Shown here: piece by piece, positions 58,850 to 64,000 of the stretch
Position numbering within the stretch: position 1 is the first letter of the stretch
Layout of the letters: each line of letters begins with the position of its first letter
Assembly: GCF_000012945.1 (NCBI RefSeq)
Contig: NC_007510.1
Coordinates: 3,038,001 to 3,102,000, forward strand
DNA length: 64,000 bases
Direction: 5' to 3'
Origin: Burkholderia lata
Lineage (GTDB): Bacteria; Pseudomonadota; Gammaproteobacteria; Burkholderiales; Burkholderiaceae
Program-made: the position numbers and the translations under genes
Notes under the pieces: generated by a model
What the model was told of the DNA's origin: nothing
Database searches by the model: none
What the model saw: the letters and a program-made list of their open reading frames with translations, nothing else

Positions 58850-60544
58850 CTACCCGCGGCCGTTCTTCTCGTCTTCGCGCTCTTCCTTGTAGCGCGCTTC
58901 GAATTCCAGCAGCCGAGCACCGATCATCGACTGCTCGTAGAACGACACGTCTTTCGCATCGCGCGCTTCCTTCAGTTGGCGAATCGCCGACGGCCACGCG
59001 CCGTCGAGCGCAAGCTTCTCCGCGAGCGCGCGGCGCCGCGCCAGCAGGTCGCCCTTGCCGTCGCTCGCCTTCGCGAGATAGTCCCACCAGTCCGGCTGTT
59101 CGGGGTCGGCCTTCGCCTGCGCGCGGGCCTGCGCCTGCGCTTCACCGAAACGGCGCGCCGCGATCAGCGCCTGAAGATGCGTGACGATCGCGGCGTGCGA
59201 TGCCGGCCAGCGGCGCTGCGCGAGCGCCGCAAGTCGCACCGCGTCGTCGGCCCGACCCGCGCGGCGCGCGATGTCGGCGGCCAGCACGTCGAGGCTCGGC
59301 GAACTCGTCGCCGGATCGTCCTCGCGCCGCTCGCGCGCGTCGAACGCGCTGCGCGCCGACGCAAGTGCCTTGCCGGCGGCGTCATACTCGCCGAGCAGCG
59401 CATCCGCGAGCGCAATGCCGTACCAGTTCGCCGCGACGTTCGGCGCGGTGCGATCGTCGATCTCGAACTGCATTCGCCGCGCCTCGGCCGCGATGTCGGT
59501 CGGCGCGCGGTTCTGCAGGACGCGCAGCCGCGCGCGCACGAAACCGTACTCGGGCGACTGGCGCGGCTGCCGGTACGGCGCGCGGCGCGCGCGATCCTCC
59601 ATGTCGGCGATCCGCTCGCCGGTCAGCGGGTGCGTGCGCGCGTACGCCGGCACGCCCGCATCGCCCATCGACGCGCGGTCGAGCCGCTCGAAGAAGCCCG
59701 GCATCCCGTACGGGTCATAGCCCGCGCCCGCGAGCAACTGGAAACCGACACGATCGGCCTCGCGCTCGGCCGATCGCGAAAAGCGCAGCTGGTTGTCCAC
59801 CGCATATGCCTGCCCGCCCACCGCGATCGCACTCCCGAGGTCGCCGCTTCTCGCGAGCACGCCGGCCAGCACGCCGAGCAGCATCGTCGCGAGCGCCGTA
59901 TAGCCGGTTTTCTCGTTCGCACCGATCATCCGCGCGATGTGCCGCTGCAGCACGTGCCCCATCTCGTGGCCGACCACCGATGCGAGTTCCGACTCCGTCT
60001 GTGTCGTGACGACGAGGCCACTGTTGATCCCGATGAAGCCGCCCGGCATCGAGAATGCGTTGATCTGCGGATCGCGAACCGGGAACAGGTCGAAGTCCGG
60101 CGTGTAGCCGCCGATGAAGCGCGCGGCCGCCGCGGCCGCGAGCCGCGCCGCCATCGCATTCAGGTAGTCGCGCACGAGCCAGTCGTCGAGATAGTCGGGA
60201 TCGCGCCGCACTTCGCGCATTACGCGCTCGCCGAGCCGGCGCTCGGCCTGAGGCGTCAGCGAACCGCCGGAACCGTCGCCCAGGTCGGGCAGCTCGAGCG
60301 AGCGAAGCGGCGCCCGCAGGCTCGCGGCCGGCGCCGACGCGCCGCCGGTGTCCGAAAACCGGCTCTCCGCCCCGCCGTACGTGCCGAACACGCCGGCCGC
60401 GATGCCGGACGGCACCGTGGAAATCGACCGGGCGCCGCCGGCCGCCGATTCGAGCGGCGGCGCGGACGCACTCTGCGCATGGCCGCTCGGCGGCAATGCG
60501 AGCGCCACCGACAGCGACACGGCAAGCAACTGTTTGACACGCAT
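58850..60544 (-). CDS. M48-family periplasmic metalloprotease with TPR-like C-terminus (BepA-like)
   Basis: This 564-residue protein has signal peptide (residues 1-23). A peptidase M48 domain with zinc motif H193-E-M-G-H197 and third ligand in SAEREADRVGFQLL follows. The helical repeat C-terminus (about 370-550) is like that of BepA/YfgC, which polices outer-membrane protein assembly. ATG 60544 gives the signal peptide; the longer open frame upstream is non-coding. The gene is divergent from moaC. Confidence 0.9.
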   Translation of the reverse strand: MRVKQLLAVSLSVALALPPSGHAQSASAPPLESAAGGARSISTVPSGIAAGVFGTYGGAESRFSDTGGASAPAASLRAPLRSLELPDLGDGSGGSLTPQAERRLGERVMREVRRDPDYLDDWLVRDYLNAMAARLAAAAAARFIGGYTPDFDLFPVRDPQINAFSMPGGFIGINSGLVVTTQTESELASVVGHEMGHVLQRHIARMIGANEKTGYTALATMLLGVLAGVLARSGDLGSAIAVGGQAYAVDNQLRFSRSAEREADRVGFQLLAGAGYDPYGMPGFFERLDRASMGDAGVPAYARTHPLTGERIADMEDRARRAPYRQPRQSPEYGFVRARLRVLQNRAPTDIAAEARRMQFEIDDRTAPNVAANWYGIALADALLGEYDAAGKALASARSAFDARERREDDPATSSPSLDVLAADIARRAGRADDAVRLAALAQRRWPASHAAIVTHLQALIAARRFGEAQAQARAQAKADPEQPDWWDYLAKASDGKGDLLARRRALAEKLALDGAWPSAIRQLKEARDAKDVSFYEQSMIGARLLEFEARYKEEREDEKNGRG

Positions 60545-60818
60545 GGCAGGATGAAAACGACGCCGTCCCGCGCGCCGGGCGCGCATCGCGGCGTTTGGTC
60601 TGAATATTCGGGTCATTGTACCGGCGACATCGCGACTGTCCCGTGCGGGATGCGCGCCATCTGCATACCCGGCGCCGCGAATGCCACTGCTATGATAGGC
60701 GCCCGTTGAAACGTTGGATCGGATCGGGGCGCGGGGACTGGATACGGCGCCCTGCCCGATCGCGAAGCAGGATCGCGGGACGTGCTCGCGCGAGCACACC
60801 GTTCCACTGGAGCATGAC

Positions 60819-61307
60819 ATGTCAGGACTCACCCATTTCGATGCCTCCGGCCATGCGCACATGGTCGACGTCGGCGGCAAGCAGGAAACCCAACGCATCG
60901 CGATCGCGCGCGGCACGATCCGGATGCTGCCGGCTACGTTCGCGCTGATCCGCGACGGCAAGGCCAAGAAAGGCGACGTGCTCGGCGTCGCGCGCATCGC
61001 AGCCATCCAGGGCGCCAAGCGCACGGCCGACCTGATTCCGCTGTGCCACCCGCTCGCACTGACGCGCGTGGCCGTCGACTTCGAACTCGACGACGCGCTG
61101 CCGGGCGTCCACTGCGTCGTGCAGGTCGAGACGTTCGGCCGCACCGGCGTCGAGATGGAAGCGCTGACTGCCGTGCAGGTCGGGCTGCTGACCGTCTACG
61201 ACATGTGCAAGGCCGTCGATCGCGGGATGGTGATCACCGATGTGAGCGTGCGCGAGAAGCGCGGCGGGAAGTCGGGGGACTGGAAGGCGGAAGACACGGC
61301 GGGTTAA
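60819..61307 (+). CDS. moaC: Cyclic pyranopterin monophosphate synthase
   Basis: The 162-residue MoaC has the conserved [17 protein letters not shown] (63-79), [23 protein letters not shown] and the C-terminal KSGDW. It converts 3',8-cyclo-7,8-dihydro-GTP to cPMP in molybdenum-cofactor synthesis. The other moa genes are not in the window. ATG 60819 aligns with the family start. Confidence 0.96.
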   Translation: MSGLTHFDASGHAHMVDVGGKQETQRIAIARGTIRMLPATFALIRDGKAKKGDVLGVARIAAIQGAKRTADLIPLCHPLALTRVAVDFELDDALPGVHCVVQVETFGRTGVEMEALTAVQVGLLTVYDMCKAVDRGMVITDVSVREKRGGKSGDWKAEDTAG

Positions 61308-61397
61308 GCGCCAACAGCAACAGCAGCCATTCACGGGGCATCGTCGGCCGTAGCGAGGCCCCGTTCGAACGATAAAAACCAGAAAAACCCATCACGA

Positions 61398-62603
61398 ATG
61401 AAGAACCTCACGCTGAAAATCGGCGCGCCGCTGCTGTGCGCGCTTTCCCTGCTGCCGTCCATCGCATCGGCCGCCGGCGCCTGCCCCGCCGCCGACACCG
61501 CCGCGCGCGCGGCCATCGACGCGCAGCACCGCGTCCAGCAGATCCGTATTCCGCCGAGCGACGGCGGCGGCGTCGACATTCCGCCGCCGCTGCGCGACGC
61601 GCTGCGTGCGTACAAGCAGGCGCTCGTCGGCACGATCGACGCGCGGCTCGCGTGCAGCGACGAGCAAGTCGACCCGGCCGCACTGAAGCGCACGCTCGCG
61701 GCCGCACTCGGCGTGCCGGCCCGGCCCGTCCAGCCGAAAGACGGCGAATCGGCGTTCGGCCGCAATCCGGACGTCGACGTCGAACGCGGCGGCACGTCCC
61801 GCCCGTTGCTGTTCGTGCGCGCCGGCTTCGACATCGCATGCGGCGACGACAACCTGCTGACCGCGTATGCATGGGAAAACGGCGCCTGGCGGCGCGTGCT
61901 GCGCTGGCAGGCCGACAACTACAAGGACATCGGCGGCGCGTACGGCAGCGGGTTCTGGTTCTCGGCGCTGCCCGGCGGGCAGGTCGCGGTCGTCCACGGC
62001 ACGCCGTGGTGCGCGTCGCGCTGGAGCCAGTTCGCCGCGGACGTGGTCGCACCGGCCAACGGCTCGGCTGCGCAACGCACGGTGTTCCATTCGGAGAACA
62101 GCTACGTACTCGACGAAAACCCGATCCGGTTCAAGGTACGCCCCGACGGCTTCGAAGTGCGCGCGACAGTCGGCTCGAGGGACAGTGACGTGATGACACG
62201 GCCGGGCGTCTTCCGCTATCGCGTCGACGGCGGCACCGTGCAGCGCGTACAGCCCGTTGCGCTCAACGGCCGCGATTTCGTCGACGAATGGCTGAAGGCG
62301 GACGATGCGCTGGCGCGCGAATGGAGCGAGCCCGCCGCCGCAGCGGCCGCGCTGAAAGGCCGGCAGGCATTCGAAAAGGCCAGCAAGGCGGCCGACCGGG
62401 GGTTCGCGTACGGCCCGGTGCGCGGCTGCTCGGACAGCAAGGACCGCTTTCAGGTCGAACTCGATCTGACGGGCTCCACCGGGGAAACGGTCGCGCGGCA
62501 CTATGCGCTGATTCGCCAGGAGCGCAACGGGTTCACGCTGCTCGGGCTGAGCACGGCGGCCGAGCCGGCTTGCCGCGGCGCGAACCTGATGCCGCAGCAC
62601 TGA
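61398..62603 (+). CDS. Secreted protein of unknown function (401 aa)
   Basis: The protein has a clear signal peptide (cleavage near ASA-AGAC, residue 25-26). The mature protein has several cysteines (C29, and others in LACSD, IACGDD, PWCASRW, RGCSDS, PACRG) likely to form disulfides. No catalytic family was recognised. It is probably periplasmic. Its last 90 bases recur, degenerate, 180 bases downstream (62685-62779), suggesting that a tandem paralogue once existed. Confidence 0.75.
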   Translation: MKNLTLKIGAPLLCALSLLPSIASAAGACPAADTAARAAIDAQHRVQQIRIPPSDGGGVDIPPPLRDALRAYKQALVGTIDARLACSDEQVDPAALKRTLAAALGVPARPVQPKDGESAFGRNPDVDVERGGTSRPLLFVRAGFDIACGDDNLLTAYAWENGAWRRVLRWQADNYKDIGGAYGSGFWFSALPGGQVAVVHGTPWCASRWSQFAADVVAPANGSAAQRTVFHSENSYVLDENPIRFKVRPDGFEVRATVGSRDSDVMTRPGVFRYRVDGGTVQRVQPVALNGRDFVDEWLKADDALAREWSEPAAAAAALKGRQAFEKASKAADRGFAYGPVRGCSDSKDRFQVELDLTGSTGETVARHYALIRQERNGFTLLGLSTAAEPACRGANLMPQH

Positions 62604-62684
62604 ACGTGGGGCGCGCGTGCTGCAACGGCCGCGCGTATTGACTGTCGACGGCCATGCGCGGCGGTAGAAAAATTGGACTGCTCG

Positions 62685-62779
62685 ATCCACCAGGAGGCCA
62701 ACGGCTTCACGACACCCGATTCAGATTACAGGACGCGCCAAAGCCAACGTGCCGCGGCACGACCCTGACGCCGCAGCAC
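62685..62779 (+). pseudogene. Decayed duplicate of the 3' end of the 61398-62603 gene
   Basis: The stretch aligns with 62511-62600: matching blocks include CCAGGAG, CAACGG, TTCACG, TGCCGCGGC and CCGCAGCAC in the same order. The reading frame (IHQEANGFTTP) matches IRQERNGFTLL at the start but shifts afterwards by small indels. No start codon or upstream body remains, so this is a remnant, not a gene. Confidence 0.75.
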
Positions 62780-62805
62780 CGCACCGTACGCAGGCCCCCG
62801 GTTCG

Positions 62806-63156
62806 TCAGTTGCCGCGCTGCGGCTCGAACACGAACGGTTGGGTCAGCAGGAACGGGTTCGCGGTCGCGCCCGTCTGCACGCAGGTCGCGTGCGTCATCG
62901 CTTCGATGGCCGCGCGATCGGCCGCCGCATTGCGGCTGCTCGTCGTCACGGTGACGTTCTGCGCTTCGCCGGATGTCGTCATCAGCGCGCGCACGAGCAC
63001 GGTCGCCGGGCGCGTAAGCGGCTTTGCGGTATCCGGATAGACGGCGCGCGGAATGTGGCACGTCAGCTTGCTTTCCTGCGACGACGACAGCATCGCGCAG
63101 CCGGAAAACAGCATCGCAACGGCGGGCAGGATCAGGTAGGTCGAGCGAATAGCCAT
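62806..63156 (-). CDS. Small lipoprotein with TonB C-terminal-like domain
   Basis: The 116-residue lipoprotein has lipobox FSGC (Cys20). The body, PRAVYPDTAKPLTRPATVLVRALMTTSG followed by AIEAMTHATCVQTG, resembles the C-terminal fold of energy-transducer TonB-type proteins, without a transmembrane anchor or Pro-rich linker. It probably faces the periplasm. The function is unknown. It converges with the pseudogene remnant. Confidence 0.75.
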   Translation of the reverse strand: MAIRSTYLILPAVAMLFSGCAMLSSSQESKLTCHIPRAVYPDTAKPLTRPATVLVRALMTTSGEAQNVTVTTSSRNAAADRAAIEAMTHATCVQTGATANPFLLTQPFVFEPQRGN

Positions 63157-63611
63157 GGTCGAATATCGTTCTTCAATACTGTTCCGGACGCACGTGCCGC
63201 GGGCCGGGAAACATTGCCCGGCCGCATCGCATGCGTCCCACTGCGCCGCGGCCATCGGACCGGCGCCCCGTTACGGCCGCACGGCCGATCGATGCTCGGC
63301 CGCGATCCTGCGTAGCGGACTTCCCCGTTGGCCGGGGTATTGCCTGTGTTCGCTGCGTGCCCCGCCCCACACGGGCCGGCTCGCAAGCACTTTCGCGCAT
63401 TGTGCACGCGTGGCCCGTCGAGCGGCGGCGATTTGACAATGGTTGACGCGAATCGCCGCGCCTTCAGCCGGAATCCCCGCAATCCACGAGGTAATCGATA
63501 CGCGGCCGGATTCGCCGGGTTCGCGCCGGGCGCTAACGCCCGACGCGCACCACGGCTTCCTCACGGTGCAGCACATGCCGGCATTCCCCGTTCCGGCAGG
63601 CGCTGCACGCA
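63157..63611. other. Intergenic region without recognised content
   Basis: This 455-base region lies between the small lipoprotein gene and the pglL-like gene. Open frames exist on both strands but have no ribosome site or family resemblance. No clear terminator hairpin with a T-run was found. Confidence 0.5.
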
Positions 63612-64000
63612 TCAATCCGAATCGTCGTCGTCCTCGTCGTCGGCCGCATCGGCCGGCACTTCGCCGTACTTCGCGACGACTGCCGCCTTGAACGGCTTCA
63701 GCGCCGGCTGCTGGTCGCACAGCTTGTACAGCGCCGCCAATTGCTGCGGCCAGTCCTTCAACTCCTTCGCAAACACATGCAGGTGCGCGACGGTGTCGAG
63801 CGCGTCGGCCTCGCGGCCGGCCAGCGCCTGCAGCACCGCATACCGGCGCAGCACCGTCTCGCCGGGCAGCAGCGCGATCGCACGCTCATGCGCAGCGAGC
63901 TTGGCCGGCAGGTCATCCGCCGAAATCGGGAGCAGCGTGGCCGCGCCGTATTCACCCCACGCGCCGAACAGCAGCGACGGCGCATCGCGGTATTGCGCGG
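63612..64000 (-). CDS. pglL: C-terminus of probable O-oligosaccharyltransferase PglL / Wzy-type polymerase (truncated by window edge)
   Basis: About 128 C-terminal residues are visible, running from the right edge to TGA 63612-63614. The sequence (AQYRDAPSLLFGAWGEYGA; LHVFAKELKDWPQQLAALYK) resembles the Wzy_C_2/DUF3366 C-terminal domain of Burkholderia PglL, which transfers lipid-linked glycans to periplasmic proteins. The last 15 residues are strongly acidic (ADAADDEDDDDSD). The catalytic membrane part lies outside the window, so the call is tentative. Confidence 0.65.
   Translation of the reverse strand, partial: AQYRDAPSLLFGAWGEYGAATLLPISADDLPAKLAAHERAIALLPGETVLRRYAVLQALAGREADALDTVAHLHVFAKELKDWPQQLAALYKLCDQQPALKPFKAAVVAKYGEVPADAADDEDDDDSD

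Overview
The window is high-GC, gene-dense DNA with very short gaps, frequent ATGA stop/start overlaps and protein content typical of a Burkholderia main chromosome. The RND pump locus, HtrA protease locus and fba-pur region are in the arrangement I associate with chromosome 1 of the Burkholderia cepacia complex. Species cannot be fixed from the sequence alone. No rRNA, tRNA, CRISPR array, insertion sequence or prophage was seen.

Layout. (1) 0-16.1 kb: polyol catabolism. An arabinitol-type dehydrogenase, a xylulokinase and a SorC-type regulator lie on +. After an unrelated insert (LysR regulator, serine hydrolase, MFS exporter) comes an eight-gene minus-strand operon: SDR dehydrogenase, PfkB kinase, GatZ/KbaZ-like protein, ABC sugar importer (binding protein, two permeases, ATPase) and a HAD phosphatase. 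Both units have near-identical long dyads in front of them, which suggests one regulon. (2) 16.4-19.5 kb: zinc uptake (zur-znuA-znuC-znuB). (3) 19.6-23.4 kb: glutathione-dependent formaldehyde oxidation (fghA, frmA) and a second xylulokinase. (4) 23.8-25.2 kb: NCS2 xanthine/urate-type permease with a long structured leader. (5) 25.6-32.7 kb: BpeAB-OprB-type RND efflux operon with a divergent AcrR-like repressor and a near-copy of the E. coli acrAB operator between them. (6) 32.8-36.3 kb: isochorismatase-like hydrolase, FtrA-type regulator and small conserved genes. (7) 36.4-41.8 kb: HtrA protease, QseB/QseC-like two-component system and PBP4 (DacB), with CTTAA repeats in front of the protease gene. 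(8) 42.2-44.3 kb: sterol desaturase-like protein and a GDSL lipoprotein. (9) 44.4-52.7 kb, minus strand: pgk, pyk, fba, purC, purE, purK, tsaC, i.e. lower glycolysis, the purine steps around CAIR/SAICAR and tRNA t6A synthesis. (10) 53-58.8 kb: AzlCD exporter, ilvE, zinc-finger protein, waaF and small genes. (11) 58.8-64 kb: M48 protease, moaC, a secreted protein with a decayed partial duplicate behind it, a small TonB-C-like lipoprotein and the C-terminus of a probable PglL O-oligosaccharyltransferase.

Most of the window is core metabolism. The signals that go beyond routine annotation are regulatory DNA (the polyol, AcrR-type and CTTAA operators, and the purine-permease leader), two short tandem repeats, a 34-base hairpin between purC and purE, and the duplicated gene tail.
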